Assembly (NCBI GenBank): GCA_947649285.1
Contig: CANSRB010000003.1
Span: 1-54,680, forward strand
DNA length: 54,680 bases
From: an uncultured Clostridia bacterium
GTDB taxonomy: Bacteria; Bacillota; Clostridia; Oscillospirales; Ruminococcaceae
Direction of reading: 5' to 3'
Notes under the pieces: generated by a model
The model's database searches: none
The model's input: only the letters and a program-made list of their open reading frames with translations
Told to the model about the DNA's origin: nothing
Translations under genes and position numbers: made by a program
Part shown: piece by piece, positions 21,138-29,604 of the stretch
Position numbering within the stretch: position 1 is the first letter of the stretch
Layout of the letters: the number at the start of each line of letters is the position of its first letter

Positions 21138-21590
21138 GTGATTATAGAATTGATTAAAGAGAACGAAATACAAGAAATTTGCGATATGGTTGTTCGAGCG
21201 TGTAAGTATTCTGATTTTGCCAAATTCTATCCATCGCAATATTTTTATTGCACATACGATGAAATTAAAGGGAAAATGGAAGGCGGACATTTTTTCGCCG
21301 CAAAAGATAGCGGCAAAATTATCGGTTGCGGTGGTATAGCTGCATATTGGGGCAGTTTAACTGAGAGTTGGATACATACTATTTTCGTTGATCCCGATTA
21401 TCAGAGAAAAGGCATCGGCAGAAAGATGATAGAGTTTTTGGAAAACGACGAATACGCCAAGAGGGCAAACAGAATTGAAATTCATGCCGCAATGTCAGCG
21501 ATTCCGTTTTACCGCAAATTGGGTTACGAGCATAAGAACGGACAACTGAGTTACGACGACGGACATTTCGACCTTGAAAAATTCTTTTAA
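21138..21590 (+). CDS. GNAT family N-acetyltransferase (AT-rich, probably transferred)
   Basis: The 150-residue protein has the GNAT fold signature: beta strand 4 IHTIFVDPDYQRKGIGRKMIEFLE with the acetyl-CoA loop QRKGIG, followed by FYRKLGYEHK. The start is a GTG after GGAGGG. Base composition and codon choice (many AAA, GAA, ATT, TTT) are clearly more AT-rich than in the neighbours, and the gene splits an otherwise glycosidase-rich stretch. I infer recent transfer. The acceptor substrate is unknown. Confidence 0.88.
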   Translation: MIIELIKENEIQEICDMVVRACKYSDFAKFYPSQYFYCTYDEIKGKMEGGHFFAAKDSGKIIGCGGIAAYWGSLTESWIHTIFVDPDYQRKGIGRKMIEFLENDEYAKRANRIEIHAAMSAIPFYRKLGYEHKNGQLSYDDGHFDLEKFF

Positions 21591-21601
21591 GAGAAAGATA
21601 A

Positions 21602-21715
21602 ATCAGGATTTATCGGGCAGTCATCCATCAACAGGTGTCTGCCCACTTTGGATATTTTAACGAGTGGTTTGACAAAGTGGCTTTCGGCAACACCAATCTG
21701 AAAAGAGAGTTCTAA
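21602..21715 (+). pseudogene. Fragment of an unrecognised gene (C-terminal remnant)
   Basis: Immediately after the GNAT gene a 37-codon open stretch without a start codon reads like real protein (HQQVSAHFGYFNEWFDK followed by VAFGNTNLKREF) and ends in TAA at 21713. It shares the AT-rich composition of the GNAT gene. It is probably the tail of a gene carried in with the same transfer and truncated. I do not recognise the family. Confidence 0.4.
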
Positions 21716-21727
21716 ATAAGGATGAGG

Positions 21728-21751
21728 GGGCCTTTGCATCAGCAAAGGCCC
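21728..21751 (+). terminator. Hairpin after the GNAT island
   Basis: GGGCCTTTGC, loop ATCA, GCAAAGGCCC, then TTTGGATTT. The perfect 10-bp stem with a modest T-run makes a likely terminator. Confidence 0.65.
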
Positions 21752-21794
21752 TTTGGATTTGCCGGGAAAAGAGATCTTCCGGCCTCCTTCCATA

Positions 21795-21823
21795 TTTACA
21801 AACCCCTTTGAAACCGCTATAAT
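21795..21823 (+). promoter_or_regulatory. Promoter of the DUF4091 glycosidase gene
   Basis: TTTACA (21795-21800), 17 bases and TATAAT (21818-21823), 30 bases before the start codon. Confidence 0.75.
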
Positions 21824-21852
21824 GAAGAAAAACCGCAAGGAGGCCTTCCTTT

Positions 21853-23508
21853 ATGAAACGTCTGCGCTTGTATCCGCTCTCCTCGCTGGCCAAAGTGTTC
21901 CCCGACGAAATATGCGGCGAACCCTTCTCCGGCGGAAGCCTGCTCGCTAACGAAACCTTCTCTTTCCAGCTGGCCTACGTGCTGGATACCGTCCCCCGCG
22001 CCAAGCTGGACTGCAAGCTCTCCATTGAGTCCCCGCTCCGTTCCTGTATATCGGTTTGGCGGGTGGAATGCGTCCCCAGCGAATTCCCGGCCTATCCCAA
22101 CTCGGATGGGAATTATCTCCGCAAAACACCCGGGCTTTATCCCGACTTGCTGACCCCATTGACAGAAGACGAGGTGGAAGCCGTACCGGGAAGCTGCCGT
22201 TCACTCTGGTTTTCCGTCTGCCCGGAGGGGAAAATCCCCGCGGGGGAATACCCGATCCGGATCCGGCTTTCCAACCAGGAAAACGGCATTTCCGAGGAAA
22301 TCTGCCTGACCCTTCGCATCCTGGCTGAACGCCTGCCCGAACAGGAGCTGAAGTTCACCCAATGGTTCCATACCGATTGCATCGCGGCCTATTATCAGCT
22401 TCCGATTTTTTCGGAGGAACACTGGGCCTGGATCGAAAAATTCATGCGTATGGCGGCGGAACATGGGGTCAATCTGCTGCTGACCCCGCTGTTTACCCCT
22501 CCGCTGGATACCAAGTTCGGTGGGGAACGCCCAACCGTCCAGCTGGTCCGGGTAAATATCTCAGAAGCCGGCTATTCCTTTGATTTTTCCCTGCTGGACC
22601 GTTGGATCACCACCGCGGAACGGGCGGGGATCCGGGAATTCGAGCTTTCCCACCTGTTTACCCAATGGGGAGCGGCACACGCGCCTAAAATCATGGCATT
22701 CCGGGAAAACAAAGCCGAACCGGAGCGGATTTTCGGCTGGGATACCGATGCGGGAGGCATGGGATACCAGTCTTTCCTCCGCTGCTTCCTGCCTGAGCTG
22801 ACCTGCTTCCTGCGGGATCGGGGCATTGCAGACCGCTGCTGGTTCCATGTGTCGGACGAGCCGGGGGAGGCCGCCCTGGAGGATTACCGCCGGGCATCCA
22901 GCCTGCTGGCAGAATACCTCGAAGGATTCCCGGTAATCGACGCACTGAGCGACTACGCTTTCTACGAGCAGGGTCTGGTTCGGATCCCCATCGCGGCAAC
23001 CAACGCCATCGAGCCCTTCCTGGAACACGGCGTCAGCCCTCTTTGGGCCTATTATTGCTGTTCGCAGGGGGATCAGGTCGGCAACCGCTTCTTTGCGATG
23101 CCTTCCGCACGGAACCGGATCCTGGGGTTACAGCTTTACCGTTACAATATCGCGGGATTCCTGCATTGGGGCTATAATTTCTATTTCTCCCAGTATTCCA
23201 AGACGCTGATCGACCCCTTCCGCACGACCGATGCAGAAGCCGGGTTCCCTTCCGGCGACGCCTTTTCCGTATATCCGGGAAGAACGGAAGTCCAGCCCTC
23301 CCTCCGGCTCAAGGTCTTTGCCGAAGCGCTTCAGGACCTGCGCGCGCTCCGGCTGCTGGAAAGCAGGCTGGGCCGGGAGGCTGTCCTGGAGCTGGTGGAA
23401 AGCGAAGGCCGGGTTACTTTTGCCCATTACCCCCAGTCCGAGCAGGCGCTGCTCCGCATCCGGGAGCGGGTAAACCAGAAGCTGGCTGAAAATCCGGGCT
23501 TGTCTTGA
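21853..23508 (+). CDS. DUF4091 / GH123-like glycoside hydrolase
   Basis: The 551-residue protein has an N-terminal beta-sandwich (about 1-160) and a TIM-barrel-like domain with FHVSDEPGEA (D335-E336), the Asp-Glu pair used by GH123 N-acetylgalactosaminidases for substrate-assisted catalysis. FLHWGYNFYFS and the SGDAFSVYPG segment near the C terminus are also typical of DUF4091. No signal peptide is present, so it acts inside the cell. With the GH20 enzyme upstream it suggests use of imported amino-sugar glycans. AAGGAGG precedes the ATG. Confidence 0.82.
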   Translation: MKRLRLYPLSSLAKVFPDEICGEPFSGGSLLANETFSFQLAYVLDTVPRAKLDCKLSIESPLRSCISVWRVECVPSEFPAYPNSDGNYLRKTPGLYPDLLTPLTEDEVEAVPGSCRSLWFSVCPEGKIPAGEYPIRIRLSNQENGISEEICLTLRILAERLPEQELKFTQWFHTDCIAAYYQLPIFSEEHWAWIEKFMRMAAEHGVNLLLTPLFTPPLDTKFGGERPTVQLVRVNISEAGYSFDFSLLDRWITTAERAGIREFELSHLFTQWGAAHAPKIMAFRENKAEPERIFGWDTDAGGMGYQSFLRCFLPELTCFLRDRGIADRCWFHVSDEPGEAALEDYRRASSLLAEYLEGFPVIDALSDYAFYEQGLVRIPIAATNAIEPFLEHGVSPLWAYYCCSQGDQVGNRFFAMPSARNRILGLQLYRYNIAGFLHWGYNFYFSQYSKTLIDPFRTTDAEAGFPSGDAFSVYPGRTEVQPSLRLKVFAEALQDLRALRLLESRLGREAVLELVESEGRVTFAHYPQSEQALLRIRERVNQKLAENPGLS

Positions 23509-23528
23509 CTTTAACCGAGTGCTATAAT
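23500..23528 (+). promoter_or_regulatory. ilvE promoter
   Basis: TTGTCT (23500-23505), 17 bases and TATAAT (23523-23528). The -35 box overlaps the end of the preceding gene. I see no T-box leader in the 71 bases before ilvE. Confidence 0.7.
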
Positions 23529-23599
23529 AAAACTCGTAAACTGAATTTATATTAAAGGCAACACCGCACAAAGATTGCCTAAAGAAAAGAGGGGCCTTT

Positions 23600-24658
23600 A
23601 TGGCAGAAATCAAATTTATAAAAAATACTTCGCCCAAGGCAAAGCCGTCTGATGAAACCCAGCTCGGATTCGGCAGAAGCTTTACCGACCATATGTTCTT
23701 GATGGACTATACCCAGGGAAAAGGCTGGCATGATCCCCGGATCGTACCCTATGGCCCGCTTTCGCTGGATCCTTCCTGCTCGGTGTTCCACTACGGCCAG
23801 GAAGTCTTTGAAGGGATGAAGGCCTATAAAACCGCAGACGGAAGCATCCAGCTGTTTCGCCCGGAGGAAAACTTCAAACGGCTGAACCGCTCCAACGAAC
23901 GGCTCTGCATTCCGGAAATCGACGTTGACTTCTGCGTAGAAGCCGTGAAAGAGCTGATCCGGGTCGACCGGGATTGGATCCCCTCCGCAGAAGGCACCTC
24001 GCTTTATGTCCGTCCTTTCATCATCGGCTGCGAGCCGGTGCTGGGCGTTCATCCGGCGAATAATTACCTGTTTATTATTATCCTTTCCCCCTCCGGCTCG
24101 TACTACGCCAACGGGATGGCCCCTGTCAAGATTTTTGTGGAATCCCAGTATGTCCGGGCTGTCCGAGGCGGGATCGGCTACGCCAAAACCGGAGGCAACT
24201 ATGCGGCTTCCCTGAAGGCTCAGCAGGACGCAGTCGGTTATTCCCAGGTGCTCTGGCTGGACGGCGTGGAACGGAAATATATTGAGGAAGTCGGTGCGAT
24301 GAACGTCTTTTTCGTCATTGGGGACGAGATTGTAACGCCTGAACTGCAAGGCAGCATCCTGCCCGGTATCACCCGGAAATCCTGCATTGAAATCCTGAAG
24401 GATTGGGGCTACACGGTCAGCGAGCGCCGGCTCTCCATCGACGAGGTGCGGGAAGCCGCCCAGTCCGGACAACTTAAAGAGATGTTCGGCACCGGTACCG
24501 CGGCCGTCATCTCCCCGGTCGGCGAGCTGAAATATAAGGACGAAACCATCCGGATCGGCGACGGGATCGGCGAACTGACCCAAAAGCTTTACGACGAACT
24601 GACCGGCATCCAGCTTTCCAAACGGGAAGACCGGTTCGGCTGGATTCAAAAAATCTGA
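23600..24658 (+). CDS. ilvE: Branched-chain amino acid aminotransferase
   Basis: The 352-residue PLP enzyme interconverts leucine, isoleucine and valine with their 2-oxo acids using glutamate/2-oxoglutarate. The start contains the family pattern FHYGQEVFEGMKAYKTADG, the PLP lysine lies in YAKTGGNYAASL, and VERKYIEEVGAMNVFFV and FGTGTAAVISPV are diagnostic of the class IV fold. The length matches the BCAT II group. It has its own promoter and a strong AGAGGGG site. Confidence 0.96.
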   Translation: MAEIKFIKNTSPKAKPSDETQLGFGRSFTDHMFLMDYTQGKGWHDPRIVPYGPLSLDPSCSVFHYGQEVFEGMKAYKTADGSIQLFRPEENFKRLNRSNERLCIPEIDVDFCVEAVKELIRVDRDWIPSAEGTSLYVRPFIIGCEPVLGVHPANNYLFIIILSPSGSYYANGMAPVKIFVESQYVRAVRGGIGYAKTGGNYAASLKAQQDAVGYSQVLWLDGVERKYIEEVGAMNVFFVIGDEIVTPELQGSILPGITRKSCIEILKDWGYTVSERRLSIDEVREAAQSGQLKEMFGTGTAAVISPVGELKYKDETIRIGDGIGELTQKLYDELTGIQLSKREDRFGWIQKI

Positions 24659-24690
24659 CCGGGAAGGCGTCCAGGAAGGGGAAATGACGG

Positions 24691-25283
24691 ATGAAAGGAC
24701 TTCTCTACAGCATCCTTGGCTATGCGGCACTGTTTGCCGGGGTATGGCTGCATGAAATTGGGCACTCCTTTTGGAACTTCAAATTTGGCTGCAAGGAGCA
24801 TTGGAGCCAGGTGCAGGTCAAGCCCTACATCTTCTTTTCCACGCCCGGGCCGGTGAATCTGGAGCAATATCAGGCGCTTGCCCCCTGGAAACGGACCCTT
24901 TCCGCCTATGGCGGGATCCTCGCCAATCTATTTTGGAGCCTGGCCAGCGGAGGGCTTATCGCCGCCATGAAGCCGGACAATGGCTACTTTCGTTCTTCTT
25001 ATGGATGTTCCTGACCCTGAACCTGTGTGAAATCGTCAGTTACCTGCTGATTGGAAGCCTCTATCTGGCCAGCGATATGGCCATCGTGGCACAGGAATAC
25101 CCTCGGCTCAGAATCCCTAACCTGATGGCCGGATTCCTGCTGGCCGCCGTCTACATCTGGGTACTGATCCAGGTCCCGGCAGCTTTCCAGGGATTCGCCC
25201 TCGTCTGGAACCTGGTCACGCTGCTTTCCATGTGCGGAGGGCGGATCGTCTTTTCGCTTCTGCACAGGCAGGCCAAAAATTAA
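24691..25283 (+). pseudogene. M50-like membrane metallopeptidase, frameshifted
   Basis: Two frames together give one protein of about 198 residues. The first frame (24691-25014) begins MKGLLYSILGYAALFAGVWLHEIGHSFWNF, with the zinc-binding HEIGH, and runs to about 24985. The continuation (SFFLWMFLTLNLCEIVSYLLIG to the stop at 25283) is in the -1 frame. A single-base deletion near 24985-24995 explains this. No slippery heptamer is visible, so programmed frameshifting is unlikely; a true mutation or a sequencing error remain. The intact form would be a small M50B-type membrane protease of unknown target. Confidence 0.65.
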
Positions 25284-25452
25284 AAAAACTTTGCAAGGGA
25301 GTCCCGATAGGGCTCCCTATGCTTTTTGCCGGCCGTTTTTCAAAATTTTTGTGAAAGAGGCCGCCCTTCCCCGACTTCCCCTTTTCATCCGGCCGGAAAA
25401 CTGGTATAATAAAGAAAAACCCTCCAAGGGGGCAAGACTGGAGCGATGCCGG

Positions 25453-26628
25453 ATGAAAACCGAACAAAAAAACTGGTACAGCCTGAAAGGCTTCAACGGA
25501 AAGGACGGCCGGACCGTATCCCGGCTGATTCAGGAAATCAGCTCCGCAGACAGCAAGAGCTCTGCGGCAAGCACCATTCAGCTACTGCAAACCATCTGCT
25601 CAAAAGGAAAAGTCTGTGAGCTGGCTCTCTATGCAGTACGGGGCCTGATTGAGCAGCTCTATGCGGCGGTCGAACTCAAGCAGGTAGCCAACCTGTTTAT
25701 CCTGCTGGCCCGTCTAAAGCCCCTCGTCTGGTCGAGCGATCTGATGCAGTTCCCCGAAGAAGCCCGGATCGTCTTTTTTGACGGGATCCGGCTGCTGGAG
25801 GGCTTCTGCGGCTACTTTTTCAAGCCGGAGGAAATCTCCAAGCTGGACGCGGAAGGCCGGCAATACTTCGGTTTCTTCTACCTTTTCCTCTGCACCCATT
25901 CCAACGACCTGATCCCCCTGTATCCGCAGTACCCGTTCGACAAAGCCATGCACGTTCGCTGCCCGCATTGCGGCGATGACGTACACAGCCTGCACTTAAA
26001 GGAAAACGCCGGCCTGATCGCCCAGCGGGATTCCTTCCTTCCCACAGAGGAGCGCTGGGATGTTTTTTCCGTCGCAATGGCTTTCCTGATCGATATCCAT
26101 GAGGAAACCCTGATCCAGTACCTGCCCTTCCTTTATGGGACGATCGCCTGCCCGGTATGCGGAAAGGAAAGCCGGGTCATGGATCTGCTTCTGTCCTATT
26201 ATTACGAAGCAGAGGGTGGAACCCCTCCCTCCGACGCACTGATTGACTGGCTGATGGAATACGGCGACAGCCAGCAGGAGCAAGGCGGCCGAGCCTGGTT
26301 CTTCCATGCATCTGCGCTCAATTACCTGCGGGATCAGCCTAGTATTCAACTGCACCGACTGGGGGAAACCTACCTCAAGCTTTCCGCGGACTATGAGCGC
26401 CTTCAGGATTACCACCGCCAGTTGGCCTGCGCCCAGCTGGCCGAGGAGATTGCCGAGCAAGCCGGGGATACACCCCTCCTTGCCAAGGCTTACCGCGCCA
26501 TTGCGGCAGCCTGCCGGCGGGAGATCCCGGATTTAGAGGGCGATCGAGAGGAAATTATCCGGGAATATGAAGAAAAGGCCGCCGCGCTGCTCGCGCAGGA
26601 GCAGATTGGAGAACTTCCCCAGACCTGA
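25453..26628 (+). CDS. Uncharacterised protein with zinc-ribbon cysteines
   Basis: The 391-residue protein is soluble and not recognised. The first 160 residues are helical. In the middle, CPHCGDDVHSLHL and, about 65 residues later, CPVCGKESRVMDL form two CxxC pairs that could build a zinc ribbon. The C-terminal part (about 260-380) is rich in Ala, Leu and Glu helices resembling tetratricopeptide repeats. The start ATG 25453 is chosen for its GGAG site; the frame is open upstream but lacks a ribosome site there. A TATAAT lies about 50 bases upstream. It stands alone before a terminator. Confidence 0.75.
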   Translation: MKTEQKNWYSLKGFNGKDGRTVSRLIQEISSADSKSSAASTIQLLQTICSKGKVCELALYAVRGLIEQLYAAVELKQVANLFILLARLKPLVWSSDLMQFPEEARIVFFDGIRLLEGFCGYFFKPEEISKLDAEGRQYFGFFYLFLCTHSNDLIPLYPQYPFDKAMHVRCPHCGDDVHSLHLKENAGLIAQRDSFLPTEERWDVFSVAMAFLIDIHEETLIQYLPFLYGTIACPVCGKESRVMDLLLSYYYEAEGGTPPSDALIDWLMEYGDSQQEQGGRAWFFHASALNYLRDQPSIQLHRLGETYLKLSADYERLQDYHRQLACAQLAEEIAEQAGDTPLLAKAYRAIAAACRREIPDLEGDREEIIREYEEKAAALLAQEQIGELPQT

Positions 26629-26644
26629 TGGTATACTTCCGGGT

Positions 26645-26683
26645 AAAGCCGTCAAGAGGACGAAACCTCTTGACGGCTTTTTT
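26645..26683 (+). terminator. Intrinsic terminator
   Basis: AAAGCCGTCAAGAGG pairs with CCTCTTGACGGCTTT around ACGAAA and runs into T residues. Confidence 0.93.
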
Positions 26684-26723
26684 CAAAATATATTTTTATT
26701 TTAGTTAAATAGACAAATAAAGC

Positions 26724-26753
26724 TTGCCATATCGGATCTCTTCATGCTATAAC
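26724..26753 (+). promoter_or_regulatory. Promoter of the 304-residue membrane protein gene
   Basis: TTGCCA (26724-26729), 18 bases and TATAAC (26748-26753), 77 bases before the start codon. Confidence 0.55.
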
Positions 26754-26830
26754 AAAACTAATAAAACAACTAAATCAAGAAAAGTTTCAGCGGTTTTGAC
26801 GAATCTGTATTGAAATAGGAGGGCTCTGCC

Positions 26831-27745
26831 ATGAAAAAAGCTTCCCCTTGGATCCTTAGCGTCGGTTTCCTTCTGATGGCACTCTCCGGGCTCTTGTTTG
26901 CCCGCGTCATCTATCTCGAAACCGTCCTGAATAACGGCGAGCCGGCCTTGGTCCCTCTCCGCCCCTTCCCGCTCTGGCTGGCCGGGCTTTTAGCCGGAGG
27001 ACTGCTGGCCCTTTCCGGGAAATTCCGCGCCGTCCTGAAATCCAGCATGGCCGGGCTCTGCTTCCTCCCGGGATTCCTGGTCACCGCTTTCCTCACCTTC
27101 GGGAAGACCCGGGGCGTCCGTTCCGCCGTCGCCCAGACCCTCGGGATCGGCGTCCTGTTTCATCACTCCCCGCCCGACCCGCAGCGGATCCGGGAGCTGC
27201 GCCCCTGGATCCTGTTCGGCGAACTCAGCGAGTTTTTTGCCGGGGTCTGTTTGGTACTGCTGGCGGTTTCAATCGTCAGCCTGTTCCGCAGCCCTAAAAA
27301 GGCGGACTATTTCCGGTGGAACACCTGGAGCCTGGTGGCTTTCCTGTTCCCGTTCCTGCTGGGTCTGTGGGACGCGGCCTATCAGTCCACCCTGGTTGAG
27401 ATCCAGCGTAAGATGATCGGGAACTCCGCCGCACGGGGACAATTCCTGCTGCTGTATCTGGCTATGGCGTTATGCGCGGCGGCTGTGACGCTGTTTTTCA
27501 CTGCGCCGGCAGAGCCGGAGGAATTCCCTGCCCTGCGCTGGGTCTTTGGTGCGGCGGCCGGGATCGCCCTGCTGATGCTGGCTTACTATTTGATCTCCAC
27601 CCTCTCGATCCTGCCGCTTCCAAAGCTCCGTATCGACCGCGAATGCGATACTTTCCCTCTGATCCTCTGCGGAGCGGCCCTCGGCGCGGTCTGCGCCCCG
27701 TTTTTCCGGAAAAGGCAGGAGGAAGAAACCCTCATCTCCCCCTGA
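26831..27745 (+). CDS. Uncharacterised multi-pass membrane protein
   Basis: The 304-residue protein has about seven or eight hydrophobic helices (for example residues 7-27, 45-65, 70-92, 131-155, 165-185, 203-222, 238-258 and 277-292) and a charged C terminus (FFRKRQEEETLISP). I do not recognise a family or a catalytic motif. AGGAGGG precedes the ATG. It is flanked by terminators on both sides, so it is expressed alone. Confidence 0.8.
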   Translation: MKKASPWILSVGFLLMALSGLLFARVIYLETVLNNGEPALVPLRPFPLWLAGLLAGGLLALSGKFRAVLKSSMAGLCFLPGFLVTAFLTFGKTRGVRSAVAQTLGIGVLFHHSPPDPQRIRELRPWILFGELSEFFAGVCLVLLAVSIVSLFRSPKKADYFRWNTWSLVAFLFPFLLGLWDAAYQSTLVEIQRKMIGNSAARGQFLLLYLAMALCAAAVTLFFTAPAEPEEFPALRWVFGAAAGIALLMLAYYLISTLSILPLPKLRIDRECDTFPLILCGAALGAVCAPFFRKRQEEETLISP

Positions 27746-27752
27746 CAGCCCA

Positions 27753-27786
27753 AACCCGGACAGGAAATTCCTGTCCGGGTTTTTCA
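27753..27786. terminator. Bidirectional terminator
   Basis: AACCCGGACAGGAA pairs with TTCCTGTCCGGGTT with T-runs on the plus side. It separates the convergent membrane protein and GT2-GtrA genes. Confidence 0.88.
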
Positions 27787-28851
27787 TCATTTATTTTTCC
27801 GCTTAAAGACCCATTCCCGCTGAATCGGGAAGCTGATTAAAAAGAGCAGGGTATCCACCAGCAGCTTGATCAGGGTTTCATTCCAGTGGGTCAGGGCAAA
27901 GAGCAGGCTGACTCCCAACGCGGACAGCCCTGCCTGAATGACACACAAGGCTAGATATTTCCATACCGCCGCCGGGTTCGGGCCGCGGTCCCGGAATACG
28001 CCGTGCTTGTTGAGCAGGAAATTGGTGCCCGCCGAGAGCACACGGGCAGCCCCGGTTGCCGCCGGAATATACAGCCCGGGGAGCGGACGCTCCAGTAGGA
28101 AAACCAGCAATGAAAACGCCCCCATATCCACCAGGAAGGAGAGCAGAGAGGAAAGCAGGAACTTGGCAAATACGGCATAAATCCGCAGGGAATCCCGCAG
28201 GGGATGGAAATGGGAGGTGCGGTTTTCCTCAATATACACCGTATCAATCGGCACTTCAGCCAACGGGATCTGCTTTTCCTGTGCTTCCAGCAGCATATTC
28301 AGCTCGAATTCGAACCGTTCGCCCGGCAGCTTTTCCAGCGCCGGCATCAGGGAAAGCGGGATCCCCCTCAGCCCGGTCTGGGTATCGCTGACCGAAATCC
28401 CGCAGAGCATCCGGAGAACTACCCGGGTCAGGCGATTCCCGTACCGGCTGCGGGGCGGGATATGCTCGGCGGAAAAATCCCGGCACCCCAGCACCAGACA
28501 GTCTGGATGCGTACAAAGCATTTCCGCGCAGGCCCGGATATCTTTGGGAAGATGCTGGCCGTCCGCATCGACAGTAACCGCGCCCTCGCAATCCGGCCAT
28601 TCCCTCCGGATCCAGGCAAACGCATCCTTGAGCGCGCGCCCTTTCCCCAGGTTCACCGGATGAACCAGCAGGCGGCATCCGAACTCCTGCTCCGCCTGTT
28701 CAAACAGCGGGAGCGTGTCCTCGGATGAACCGTCGTTGACCAGCAGGATCCGGCGGAAACCCTCATCCCGCAAGCCCTCCAGCAGCCGGATCAGCTTTTC
28801 ATCCGGATTCAGCGAAGGGATAATCAGGGCAATTTGATCGCGGCAGTCCAT
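27787..28851 (-). CDS. GT2 glycosyltransferase fused to a GtrA-like membrane domain
   Basis: The 354-residue protein has an N-terminal GT2 domain of the dolichyl-phosphate mannosyltransferase type (IALIIPSLNPDEKL; NDGSSEDT; DXD-type motif in TVDADGQHLP at about 92-101; DTQTGLRG). The C-terminal third (about 230-350) has four hydrophobic helices and AGTNFLLNKHGVFR, typical of GtrA domains, which move lipid-linked sugars across the membrane. The fusion suggests that one protein makes a polyprenyl-phosphate sugar and helps to flip it. It follows queH by 36 bases. Confidence 0.92.
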   Translation of the reverse strand: MDCRDQIALIIPSLNPDEKLIRLLEGLRDEGFRRILLVNDGSSEDTLPLFEQAEQEFGCRLLVHPVNLGKGRALKDAFAWIRREWPDCEGAVTVDADGQHLPKDIRACAEMLCTHPDCLVLGCRDFSAEHIPPRSRYGNRLTRVVLRMLCGISVSDTQTGLRGIPLSLMPALEKLPGERFEFELNMLLEAQEKQIPLAEVPIDTVYIEENRTSHFHPLRDSLRIYAVFAKFLLSSLLSFLVDMGAFSLLVFLLERPLPGLYIPAATGAARVLSAGTNFLLNKHGVFRDRGPNPAAVWKYLALCVIQAGLSALGVSLLFALTHWNETLIKLLVDTLLFLISFPIQREWVFKRKNK

Positions 28852-28887
28852 TTCTGCCGACCTCCTTTTTCCAGTCCTTCCGGACTG

Positions 28888-29544
28888 CTATTGTAATTGA
28901 CTGGAGCTTGTCCCGGCGGATTTCTGCCGTTCCCGCTCCATCCGGGAATAGATACAGCCGCAGTAGTCCTGCCGGTAGAGCCCATATTCTTTGGAAAGCT
29001 GGACCGACCGCTGGTAGCCGCCTTTTTTCTTGAAATCCGAGCAGAGATAACGCACCCCATACTCCTGTTCCAAAGCCTGCCCGATCCGGTTCAGCTTGTC
29101 CGCATCCTTCAGCGGGGAGATGGAGAGGGTGGTCGTAAAATAGTCGTAGCCGCCCGCCTTTGCCCCTGCCGCTGCCTCCCGCAAACGAAGCTCGTAACAA
29201 TTCCGGCAGCGCTCGCCTCCCTCCGGACAGTCCTCCAGGCCCTTGGCCGCCTGGTAAAACGCCTCCGGCAGATACGGCCCTTCCTCCAGACGAACGGGAT
29301 ACCGCGCGGGAATAGCGGCAATCAGACGGCGCTGTTCCTCCACACGGCGGCGATACTCCTCCTCCGGTGCAATATTGGGATTATAGAAAAAAACGGTAAT
29401 TTCAAAATATTGGGAAAGATACTCCAGCACATAGCTGGAGCAGGGGGCACAGCAGGAATGCAGGAACAGCCGGGGGACCCGGCCTTCCGCCTCCAATGCG
29501 GAAAGACAGCGGTCCAATTCCTTTTGATAGTTGATCCGGTTCAT
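28888..29544 (-). CDS. queH: Epoxyqueuosine reductase QueH
   Basis: The 218-residue protein (former DUF208) carries out the last step of queuosine synthesis in tRNA, reducing epoxyqueuosine. Signature cysteines are all present: C31, C32 and C35 (HSCCAPCSSYV), C113 and C116 (GERCRNCYELR), C168 (YLCSDFKKKGGYQRS) and C195, C197 (DYCGCIYS). FFYNPNIAPEEEYRRR is also conserved. No other queuosine gene is in the window, which is consistent with salvage elsewhere. Confidence 0.95.
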   Translation of the reverse strand: MNRINYQKELDRCLSALEAEGRVPRLFLHSCCAPCSSYVLEYLSQYFEITVFFYNPNIAPEEEYRRRVEEQRRLIAAIPARYPVRLEEGPYLPEAFYQAAKGLEDCPEGGERCRNCYELRLREAAAGAKAGGYDYFTTTLSISPLKDADKLNRIGQALEQEYGVRYLCSDFKKKGGYQRSVQLSKEYGLYRQDYCGCIYSRMERERQKSAGTSSSQLQ

Positions 29545-29604
29545 AAGGAGTCTCCTTTTGGATGAATTGAAAAAAGGGCTCTGGCGGGGCGTAAGGAAAC
29601 CATT

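Noticed and set aside
23529-23599. T-box or leucine leader in front of ilvE
   Set aside because: The leader is only about 65 bases and contains no T-box motif, specifier stem or leader peptide.
24980-25000. Programmed -1 frameshift in the M50-like gene
   Set aside because: No X-XXY-YYZ slippery heptamer or following stem is visible, and this protein family is not known to use frameshifting.
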